From assembly GCA_013203365.1 (NCBI GenBank), contig JABMQG010000109.1, positions 1 to 10,983 of the forward strand: DNA of 10,983 nt. The letters are read 5' to 3'. The position numbers and the translations under genes are program-made. Shown piece by piece: positions 1 to 5,640 of this stretch (within the stretch, counting starts at the first letter, position 1; the number at the start of each line of letters is the position of its first letter). Origin of the DNA: Planctomycetota bacterium. GTDB lineage: Bacteria; Planctomycetota; Phycisphaerae; SM23-33; FEN-1343. The notes beneath the pieces were generated by a model that was given only the letters and a program-made list of their open reading frames with translations, did not search any database and was not told the DNA's origin.

Positions 1-905
1 CCCAGGCTCTGCGCTGAGATGCCGATGCGGGCGCCGTTCATAAGGCTCATCACGTAGGTGATCAGTCCTCGCTGTCGTTCGCCTATCAACTTGGCCGGGG
101 CGTCTTTGAAGAACAGCTCGCAGGTCGGCGAACCGTGAATACCGAGCTTATTCTCCAGCCGGCGGACCTTGACCCACGGGCCCCGATCCACCAGCAGAAC
201 GCTAAGTCCTCGGCCATCCGTTATTTCCGGCTCGGTGCGGGCGAGAACCAGTAATACATCCCCGCAGCCGTTGGTTATGAACCTCTTGACACCGTTGACC
301 CGCCATTGGCCGGTTTCGTCCTGGTGCGCCTCGACCTTGACCGCCTGAAGGTCGCTGCCGGCGTCAGGCTCGGTCAGAACCATCGCACCGGTCAGGTCGC
401 CCCGTGCCATAGCCGGCAGGTACTCCTGCTTGATCTGCTCGTCTGCGAAGGCGTTGATGGTCTCGGCGATGCCCTGGAGCCCGAAGATGTTCATCAGGGC
501 CGCGTCGGCCCGGGAGACGATTTCGTTGGCCATGGTATAGATGAGGTTCGGGCAGTTCAGGCCGCCGAGCCGATACGGCAGTGTGAATCCCATCATGTCG
601 GCCTGGCTCAGACGCTTCAGCGCCTGCCTAATGCCGGGGGCATACGTCACCGAGCCGTCATCGTTCAGAACGTTGCCTACCTGGTCGGTTTCCTCCGCCG
701 TCGGGGCGATGACCTCACCGGCCAGTTCGCCGACCGTGTTCAACAGTCGGCGGTAATTGTCGATTGCGTCGGCGGCGTCGGTAGGGGCGAAGTCGCACTC
801 CCGGCAGAATCGAAAGCCATCCTCGACGATCTCAGCCAGAGCGGCTGTGTCCATGTGGTCAAAAAGGAACTGGATGTCTTCGTTGTCTGTATAGAAGTTA
901 GGCAT
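1..905 (-). CDS. Acyl-CoA dehydrogenase, FAD-dependent (N-terminal 301 residues; runs off left edge)
   Basis: It oxidises an acyl-CoA to the 2,3-enoyl-CoA and passes electrons to ETF. The open frame starts at ATG 905 and reads without a stop to the window edge. The first ~85 residues form an extended N-terminal helical region typical of the long (about 570-600 residue) acyl-CoA dehydrogenases. The N-terminal/middle dehydrogenase domains follow, with the flavin/substrate motif MVLTEPDAGSD at 175-185, RFITNG at 208-213, KLGIHGSPTCELFF at 253-266 and NGARIGISAQSL at 290-301. The catalytic glutamate and C-terminal domain lie outside the window, so substrate class cannot be judged. The start overlaps the etfA stop by 8 bases (ATGCCTAA), and GGGAG lies 9 bases upstream, suggesting translational coupling. 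Encoded directly behind etfBA, it is very probably a partner of that ETF (inference). Confidence 0.95.
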   Translation of the reverse strand, partial: MPNFYTDNEDIQFLFDHMDTAALAEIVEDGFRFCRECDFAPTDAADAIDNYRRLLNTVGELAGEVIAPTAEETDQVGNVLNDDGSVTYAPGIRQALKRLSQADMMGFTLPYRLGGLNCPNLIYTMANEIVSRADAALMNIFGLQGIAETINAFADEQIKQEYLPAMARGDLTGAMVLTEPDAGSDLQAVKVEAHQDETGQWRVNGVKRFITNGCGDVLLVLARTEPEITDGRGLSVLLVDRGPWVKVRRLENKLGIHGSPTCELFFKDAPAKLIGERQRGLITYVMSLMNGARIGISAQSL

Positions 906-1995
906 TTGAGCCGGCTCCCAGTTTGGTTTTACGCCCTGATTCCGCTGTTGGCAAATTGCTGTCGATTCTACCGCCGGCGCGAATGGCCTTGATAAGCTTC
1001 GGGATGACCACGTTCAGGTCGCCGACGATTCCATAGTGTGCGACGCCGAAGATCGGCGCGTCTTTGTCGGTGTTTATGGCCACAATCTTGGCCGACTCGG
1101 CCATGCCAGCGCGGTGCTGAACGGCGCCGCTGATGCCCACGGCGATGTACAGGGCGGGCCTTACCGTCGTGCCAGTCTGGCCGACCTGGTGGTCGCGATC
1201 GATGTAGCCCAGGTCCACGGCCGCTCGTGACCCGGCCACCGCGGCGCCTAGGCAGTTGGCCAGGTCCCAGCACAGCTTAAAATTCTCTCGCGACCCCACA
1301 CCAGCCCCGCCGGAGACGATCACGCGGGCAGATTTGAGGTTGACCTTCTTCTGCGTGCGACGCGACTCGATGATCTTCAGCGGCAGTTCCGTGCCATTGA
1401 GGTTCACATCGCAGTCGATAACGTCGCCTTTGCGGGTTGCGTCGGCTTGAAGCATGGGCATTACGCCCTCACGCACCGTCGCCATTTGCGGCCAGCGGTC
1501 GTAGTTGATGATCGTCGCGATGATATTGCCGCCGAACGCCGGGCGGATCTGAAGCAGGAGGTTCTCGTGCTTGCCCTGGCCTGCCGGCAGTTCGTGGTCT
1601 CCGATCTGAAGGTCGGTGCAGTCGGCGGTCAGGCCGCATTTCATCGCGCTGGCTATGCGGGGGGCCAGGTCGCGACCGATGGGCGTGGCGCCGAACAGGC
1701 AGATCTGAGGCTTGTGGGCGTGGATAAGGTCGCACAGAACCTTGGCGTAGCCGTTGGCCTGATAGTAGCCCAGTCGCGGCTCCTCGGCGAGGTATACCTT
1801 ATCGGCCCCGTAGGCGATCAGCTTGCTCGCCAAATCCTTCACTCCGTCGCCCAACAAGACGGCCGCCAGCTTGACGCCTAGCTTGTCGGCCAGTTCCCGG
1901 CCCTTACCGAGCAGTTCAAGCGGCACTTCGCTGAGCGCGGCAGCTTCCTGCTCTGCGAAAACCCAAACCTCACCTTGCCTGTTGACTTCTATCAT
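898..1995 (-). CDS. etfA: Electron transfer flavoprotein alpha subunit (FixB/EtfA family)
   Basis: This is the alpha subunit of the soluble heterodimeric ETF; it carries FAD and shuttles electrons to or from acyl-CoA dehydrogenases. It is 365 residues long. The N-terminal Rossmann-like ETF domain spans about 8-190 (GATPIGRDLAPRIA at 102-115, RPAFGGNI at 151-158). The C-terminal FAD domain contains SRAAVDLGY at 256-264 and the diagnostic GQTGTTVRP...LYIAVGISGAVQHRAGM block at 272-298. The family is usually 310-400 residues, so it is full length. ATG 1995 is supported by AAGGAA 8 bases upstream. It lies 94 bases downstream of etfB and overlaps the acyl-CoA dehydrogenase start. No ferredoxin domain is fused at either end, unlike some FixB-type alpha subunits. 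The C-terminal tail after about residue 345 is polar and probably disordered. Confidence 0.96.
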   Translation of the reverse strand: MIEVNRQGEVWVFAEQEAAALSEVPLELLGKGRELADKLGVKLAAVLLGDGVKDLASKLIAYGADKVYLAEEPRLGYYQANGYAKVLCDLIHAHKPQICLFGATPIGRDLAPRIASAMKCGLTADCTDLQIGDHELPAGQGKHENLLLQIRPAFGGNIIATIINYDRWPQMATVREGVMPMLQADATRKGDVIDCDVNLNGTELPLKIIESRRTQKKVNLKSARVIVSGGAGVGSRENFKLCWDLANCLGAAVAGSRAAVDLGYIDRDHQVGQTGTTVRPALYIAVGISGAVQHRAGMAESAKIVAINTDKDAPIFGVAHYGIVGDLNVVIPKLIKAIRAGGRIDSNLPTAESGRKTKLGAGSNA

Positions 1996-2003
1996 GGCCT
2001 ATG

Positions 2004-2009
2004 TTCCTT
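2004..2009 (-). promoter_or_regulatory. Ribosome binding site of etfA
   Basis: AAGGAA on the minus strand lies 8 bases before ATG 1995 and supports that start. It follows directly after the 10-bp tandem repeat in the etfB-etfA gap, so etfA has its own initiation signal and need not rely on readthrough from etfB. Confidence 0.7.
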
Positions 2010-2010
2010 A

Positions 2011-2040
2011 ACGCCAAAAGACGCCGAAAGACGCCGAAAG
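2011..2040. repeat. 10-bp tandem repeat (3 units) between etfB and etfA
   Basis: Three head-to-tail units are seen on the plus strand: ACGCCAAAAG, ACGCCGAAAG and ACGCCGAAAG, followed by GCGTT. The last unit plus the next bases can fold as ACGCC-GAAA-GGCGT (2031-2044), a 5-bp stem with a 4-base loop; the transcribed strand gives ACGCC-UUUC-GGCGU. It sits in the 94-base spacer between the etfB stop and the etfA ribosome binding site. Its role is unknown: it could be neutral slippage or an mRNA stability or processing element. Confidence 0.75.
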
Positions 2041-2089
2041 GCGTTGCTCCCGACTGCGTTCCTGTCAAAATCCGCCGACTTTCGACACG

Positions 2090-3004
2090 TTATCCGATGG
2101 TATGGTCCGTGATAAGTTCTTCCACCATACCCGCCACTGCTTCATCGGTGGCCTGGACGGACTTATGGCCTTTGCCGGTGAGAACGATCGACTGGATGCG
2201 GTGGACTTTCGTCGGGCTGCCTTCCCGGCCGCACCATGTGAGGTCGGCGCCGATATCCGCGAGGGTCCACTGCTCTATTTGGAGGTTCTTCTCGGCCAGC
2301 ACGGCCATTTGCGTCTGAACCTGTGCCGAGCGGGTCGCCTGGTCGGCGTCAGGCATTCTGGCGGCCAGATCCATCTCCACCTCCACGCGGGCACGGGCCT
2401 TCTTGTACTTCATCATCCGCCGGCCGGCCGACGGTCGCGGCATGGGTGCGCCGTCCAACACCGTCAACAGAACGGGCAGTCGGCACTCTACCAGCTCGAA
2501 GCCGTTGCCTATGTTCCGTGTAACGCGTATGGTCTGCCCGTTAAGTACGTGCAGTTCCTGTACGCAGGTGATTTGAGGTATGCCCAGTTTCTCGGCCAAC
2601 TGAGGGCCGACCTGGGCGGTATCGCCGTCTATGGCCTGTCGGCCGCATAGTACAACGTCCGACCGGCCGATTTTGCGCACGGCACAGCTAAGGATATAGC
2701 TTGTCGCCAGCGTATCGCTGGCGGCAGCCTTGCGGTCGGTGATTAGCACGCATCGATCGGCGCCGCGGTAGAAGCTTTCTCTGAGCACCTCACAAGCCGC
2801 CGGCGGGCCCATGGTCACCACGGCGACCGTCCCGCCGAACCGATCACGGATATCCAGGGCCATTTCGAGTGCGTAGAGGTCTTCCGGGTTGAAAATCGTC
2901 GGCAGCGCGGCGCGGTTGACCGTGCCGTCATCGTTCATGGCTTGGCCGGTAATTCGCTTCGTATCAGGCACTTGCTTGACAAGCACTACACAGCTGTATC
3001 CCAT
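2090..3004 (-). CDS. etfB: Electron transfer flavoprotein beta subunit, FixA type with bifurcation-like motif
   Basis: This is the beta subunit of ETF; it binds AMP in simple ETFs or a second FAD in bifurcating ones. It is 304 residues, longer than the usual 250-265. KQVPDT is at 10-15. The nucleotide loop GRQAIDGDTAQVGP at 121-134 has the DGDTAQVGP form that I associate with FixA/bifurcating ETFs; classical ETFs have a DDDxxQTG-type loop. The PROSITE-like ETF-beta stretch TRNIGNGFELVECRLPVLLTV is at 162-182, and GSPTKV at 262-267. A charged, helix-prone insertion of about 40 residues (about 201-241) precedes the C-terminal segment and explains the extra length. ATG 3004 has AAGGAG 9 bases upstream; an ATG at 3012 lies too close to that site and gives only eight codons in another frame. 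True electron bifurcation is an inference from one motif. Confidence 0.95.
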   Translation of the reverse strand: MGYSCVVLVKQVPDTKRITGQAMNDDGTVNRAALPTIFNPEDLYALEMALDIRDRFGGTVAVVTMGPPAACEVLRESFYRGADRCVLITDRKAAASDTLATSYILSCAVRKIGRSDVVLCGRQAIDGDTAQVGPQLAEKLGIPQITCVQELHVLNGQTIRVTRNIGNGFELVECRLPVLLTVLDGAPMPRPSAGRRMMKYKKARARVEVEMDLAARMPDADQATRSAQVQTQMAVLAEKNLQIEQWTLADIGADLTWCGREGSPTKVHRIQSIVLTGKGHKSVQATDEAVAGMVEELITDHTIG

Positions 3005-3013
3005 TTAGCCATA

Positions 3014-3019
3014 CTCCTT
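3014..3019 (-). promoter_or_regulatory. Ribosome binding site of etfB
   Basis: AAGGAG on the minus strand is 9 bases before ATG 3004. A second ATG (3010-3012) starts one base after the site, too close to be used, and its frame closes after 8 codons. The spacing decides the start at 3004. Confidence 0.8.
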
Positions 3020-3073
3020 AGTCTCGATAAACGCAAGCGTCGCGCCCATGCCGGGCCGACATCAGCAGGGGAA

Positions 3074-3102
3074 CTTGTAAGTAATCCGGCCCGGTCAGTC
3101 AA
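3074..3102 (-). promoter_or_regulatory. Candidate sigma-70 promoter for etfB-etfA-acyl-CoA dehydrogenase
   Basis: On the minus strand, TTGACT (3097-3102) is followed by a 17-base spacer and TACAAG (3074-3079). These match the -35 and -10 consensus at 5/6 and 4/6 positions. The predicted transcript would start near 3067 and have a leader of about 60 bases before etfB. It lies in the 140-base gap after pdxA, so the flavoprotein genes could be expressed apart from ribE-pdxA. The call is by pattern only. Confidence 0.45.
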
Positions 3103-3144
3103 GCTCAAACACACCGGTTCGTTCGACCCTTGGACTGCCGGGGC

Positions 3145-4170
3145 CTATCTTTCTTCAATCTTGGTTTGCCTGACGTGCCGTACCAATTCGATCGCTTGGC
3201 GGATGGCGGCCATCATGCTGCCAGGGTTGGCCTTGTTGCGGTGGGCGATGTCAAAGGCAGTGCCGTGATCCGGGCTGGTTCGGACCACCGGCAGGCCGAG
3301 GGTCAGGTTTACCGCCTCATTGAAGGCCAGTATCTTTATGGGGATCAGCCCCTGGTCGTGGTACATGGCTACGATGCAGTCGTAATTGCTTCGACGCTCG
3401 GGTGTGAACAGCGTGTCCGCGGGAAACGGCCCTTCCACATCTATGCCGACCTCGCTGGCCATGAGTATGGCCGGGGCGATTATGCGAGACTCTTCGTCGC
3501 CGAACCGCCCGGCCTCACCCGCGTGGGGATTTAGCCCGCAGACGCCGATCCGCGGATGCTCGCAGTCAAACCATGCTTTCATGGCATCGTTGGCCAAGTC
3601 GATCGGCGTGAACACCCGGCCAATGGTGAATCCGTTACGGATATCGAAGAGCTGCTCGTGGATCGTCGCCAAAACCACCTTCAATTGCGGGGCAACGAAC
3701 ATCATGGCCACCCGCTTGGCGCGGAAACTCTTTTGGAGCAGCTCGGTGTGACCGGCAAACTGCTCATACCCGGCAAGGGCCCAGGATTGCTTGGAGATCG
3801 GGGCGGTGACAATCGCGTCTATAAGCCCGGCCTTGGCCGCTTCTATGGCGTCCAGACAGAATGTCATGCTCGCCAGTCCGCCGGCCTTGCTCGGGCAGTG
3901 TTCCGCGGGGCCTGGCCGACTGAATTCGTCGTAGTCCAGCATGACGCAGTCCAGGTCGTACCGCCGGATGCTCTCATGGTGGTCGCGATACCAAAAGCAC
4001 TCCAACTCGGCCAGGTCGGCGGCATAGCTGACCATCTCGTTGGACCCGAACACCACGTACTTCGCCGCGGCCCGCAGTTCCGGCGACGCCAAGGCCTTGA
4101 CGATAACCTCGGCCCCAATGCCGGCCGGGTCGCCCATCGTGATACCTATTGTTGGTCTTTCGTCTTCCAT
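3145..4170 (-). CDS. pdxA: 4-hydroxythreonine-4-phosphate dehydrogenase
   Basis: PdxA catalyses NAD(P)-dependent oxidation of 4-phosphohydroxy-L-threonine in the DXP-dependent route to pyridoxal 5'-phosphate, in the cytoplasm. From ATG 4170 the protein is 341 residues (E. coli PdxA 329). It opens with the family block PTIGITMGDPAGIG at 6-19. The three metal-binding histidines are present: H141 in GHTE, H216 in GLNPHAGE and H271 in YHDQG. The late motif LGLPVVRTSPDHGTAFDIA (291-309) is typical. A TTG at 4230 would add 20 residues and overlap the ribE stop, but homologous sequence begins only at the ATG; a weak ribosome site leaves some doubt. The gap to ribE is 52 bases, suggesting one operon. 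PdxA2-type 4-phospho-threonate/erythronate dehydrogenases are an alternative, but no four-carbon sugar-acid genes lie nearby. Confidence 0.93.
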   Translation of the reverse strand: MEDERPTIGITMGDPAGIGAEVIVKALASPELRAAAKYVVFGSNEMVSYAADLAELECFWYRDHHESIRRYDLDCVMLDYDEFSRPGPAEHCPSKAGGLASMTFCLDAIEAAKAGLIDAIVTAPISKQSWALAGYEQFAGHTELLQKSFRAKRVAMMFVAPQLKVVLATIHEQLFDIRNGFTIGRVFTPIDLANDAMKAWFDCEHPRIGVCGLNPHAGEAGRFGDEESRIIAPAILMASEVGIDVEGPFPADTLFTPERRSNYDCIVAMYHDQGLIPIKILAFNEAVNLTLGLPVVRTSPDHGTAFDIAHRNKANPGSMMAAIRQAIELVRHVRQTKIEER

Positions 4171-4222
4171 CACCCAGGACCGTAATAAATTGACAACTGG
4201 TTGAAAGCTAATATCTGCACGT

Positions 4223-4867
4223 CTACGCAAACCCTGCCCGGCGGAGTGTTTCCAGCGTCACAGGCTCCGCGCCTTCACTTGGCCGGCCCAGAGACCGCCG
4301 AACGTACTTGCCGAGGATATCCGTCTCAACGTTCACCGTATCACCGACTCGCAACACGCCTAAGGTTGTCTGGGCCAGCGTGGTTGGGATCAGGGCCACG
4401 CCGAATCTCCCGTCGGCCAACTCCGCCAGCGTCAGGCTGACGCCATCGACAGCGACGCTGCCTTTGGTAACCATCTCATCGGTGAGAGGCCTGTCGCAAG
4501 CCAGGTGAAGCCTGTATTGCCCGCCCGTGCGGTCGACGCGGTCGACACGGGCCTGACCGTCGACGTGCCCGAGGACCATGTGCCCATCAAGGCAGTCACC
4601 CAGACGAAGCGCCCGCTCGAGGTTAACCCGAACGCCGGCCTTCAGTCGGCCCAAGGTCGTCAGGCCGAGCGTCTCGACGATCACGTCGAAGGCGGCTACT
4701 GCCCCGACGATCTGGACGGCCGTCAGGCAGGCGCCGTTGACGGCGATGCTGCCGCCCGCCGACAGGCCCTGTGCCAGCGGGCCGACCTCCAGCATCAGCC
4801 GCCGACCCGCCGGGATCGACTCAAGACTTTGCACAGTGCCGACATATTGTATGATACCGGTAAACAT
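4223..4867 (-). CDS. ribE: Riboflavin synthase alpha chain
   Basis: It dismutates two 6,7-dimethyl-8-ribityllumazines into riboflavin plus the pyrimidinedione, the last step of riboflavin synthesis. From ATG 4867 it is 214 residues (E. coli 213) and begins with the invariant MFTGII. Two internally homologous lumazine-binding barrels are clear. Barrel 1 has SIAVNGACLT (40-49), ETLGLTTLG (65-73) and NLERAL (82-87). Barrel 2 has GHMVLGHVDG (95-104), SVAVDGVSLT (137-146) and TTLG (167-170), ending with ETDILGKYVRR (181-191). Upstream in-frame codons to 4927 are not family sequence. No other rib gene is adjacent; instead pdxA and then flavoprotein genes follow. No FMN riboswitch could be recognised in the short leader. 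The symbol ribE follows the Bacillus convention; E. coli calls it ribC. Confidence 0.96.
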   Translation of the reverse strand: MFTGIIQYVGTVQSLESIPAGRRLMLEVGPLAQGLSAGGSIAVNGACLTAVQIVGAVAAFDVIVETLGLTTLGRLKAGVRVNLERALRLGDCLDGHMVLGHVDGQARVDRVDRTGGQYRLHLACDRPLTDEMVTKGSVAVDGVSLTLAELADGRFGVALIPTTLAQTTLGVLRVGDTVNVETDILGKYVRRSLGRPSEGAEPVTLETLRRAGFA

Positions 4868-4898
4868 TGTCATCTTCGCAAAAGAGTCGTAAAAGGGC

Positions 4899-4927
4899 AT
4901 GCTAGACCATCGGCAATGTTTTAGCAA
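4899..4927 (-). promoter_or_regulatory. Candidate promoter for ribE-pdxA
   Basis: On the minus strand, TTGCTA (4922-4927), a 17-base spacer and TAGCAT (4899-4904) match the sigma-70 boxes at 4/6 each. The predicted start near 4892 gives a leader of about 25 bases before ATG 4867. It is back to back with the stronger rplU promoter and does not overlap it. Confidence 0.4.
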
Positions 4928-4961
4928 TCGGGGAGAATCATCTCAATCCTGGATTGATCGC

Positions 4962-4989
4962 TTGACAGCGGGTCGGCTGGGGCCATAAT
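4962..4989 (+). promoter_or_regulatory. Strong sigma-70 promoter of rplU
   Basis: A perfect -35 box TTGACA (4962-4967), a 16-base spacer and CATAAT (4984-4989, 5/6) are seen. The predicted start is about 4996, leaving a 45-base leader before the rplU ATG. It is the best promoter in the window, as expected for a ribosomal protein gene. Confidence 0.75.
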
Positions 4990-5041
4990 AGTGCCTTTCC
5001 CGGCATGGGCCTTACGTGCAAGGATTAAGGACACAAGTACT

Positions 5042-5359
5042 ATGTATGCAATCATCGAGGACAGCGGACAACAGTTCAAGGTGAGCACCGGCGACGTCAT
5101 TCGCGTGGACGTGCGGGACCTTCCCGAAGACGCCAAGCAAGTCACCTTCGATAGGGTCCTGCTGGTAAGCGACGAGCAGTCAGGCAAGATCGGTACGCCC
5201 CTGGTCGATAATGCCAAGGTGGTCGCCGACATCCAGAATACACTGGTCAAAGGCGACAAGATCGACGTAATCAAGTTCAAGCGACGCAAGGGTTACCGGC
5301 GAAAGCAAGGCCACCGCCAAAAATACCTTCAAGTCAAGATAGCCGAGATCGTCGCCTGA
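5042..5359 (+). CDS. rplU: Large ribosomal subunit protein bL21
   Basis: bL21 binds 23S rRNA and helps assemble the large ribosomal subunit. At 105 residues it is full length (E. coli 103). It begins MYAIIEDSGQQFKV and carries the family signature KFKRRKGYRRKQGHRQKY at 78-95, with the basic loop used for rRNA contact. ATG 5042 is chosen because all bL21 proteins begin here, and AAGGA lies 10 bases upstream; an in-frame ATG at 4991 would overlap the promoter. In most bacteria rpmA (bL27) follows at once. Here a 281-base noncoding gap and a convergent esterase gene follow, so rplU is monocistronic. Confidence 0.97.
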   Translation: MYAIIEDSGQQFKVSTGDVIRVDVRDLPEDAKQVTFDRVLLVSDEQSGKIGTPLVDNAKVVADIQNTLVKGDKIDVIKFKRRKGYRRKQGHRQKYLQVKIAEIVA

Positions 5360-5425
5360 GAGACCCGCTTCAACCGGAAAGTCGGCTGGGAGATGCACGT
5401 AGTGGCCCGGCCGATTGGGGGCATA

Positions 5426-5463
5426 AGCCCGGTCTTTTGGATGAATCCCACCAAACCGGGGCT
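5426..5463. terminator. Imperfect hairpin after rplU, possible bidirectional terminator
   Basis: Left arm AGCCCGGTCTTTTGG (5426-5440) and right arm CCAAACCGGGGCT (5451-5463) pair over about 12 base pairs with small bulges around a 10-base loop. No T-run follows directly; TTTTTT comes 15 bases later (about 5479-5484). Its place between convergent rplU and the esterase gene suits a terminator, but the T-run spacing is wrong for a classic intrinsic one. Confidence 0.4.
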
Positions 5464-5559
5464 CGCATCTATACATAGTTTTTTATTACACGTTCCACGG
5501 CAAGCAGCGACCGGTGCAGCTTGGCACTGCGCCGGCATTGAATCCGTGTTGTTCCACCT

Positions 5560-5582
5560 AACTCGCAACAATCAAGCGAGTT
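5560..5582. terminator. Second inverted repeat in the rplU/esterase convergent gap
   Basis: AACTCGC (5560-5566) and GCGAGTT (5576-5582) form a perfect 7-bp stem with a 9-base loop. An overlapping alternative, CGCAAC/GTTGCG (5564-5569 and 5581-5586), competes with it. It lies 58 bases past the esterase stop on the minus strand. There is no T-run on either side, so any terminator role is uncertain. Nothing else recognisable, and no convincing gene, is seen in 5360-5640. Confidence 0.35.
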
Positions 5583-5640
5583 GCGACGCTGCGCATCCTC
5601 AACCGTTTGGAGCGGTTTGGGCTTGCATGGCGAAGGACCG

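Noticed and set aside
3005..3012. Alternative ATG at 3012 just upstream of etfB
   Set aside because: It is one base from the ribosome site and its frame ends after eight codons. The etfB start at 3004 has proper spacing and family sequence.
3105..3130. GGTTCGTTCGACC resembling a tRNA T-arm
   Set aside because: No acceptor stem, anticodon arm or CCA context can be found around it on either strand.
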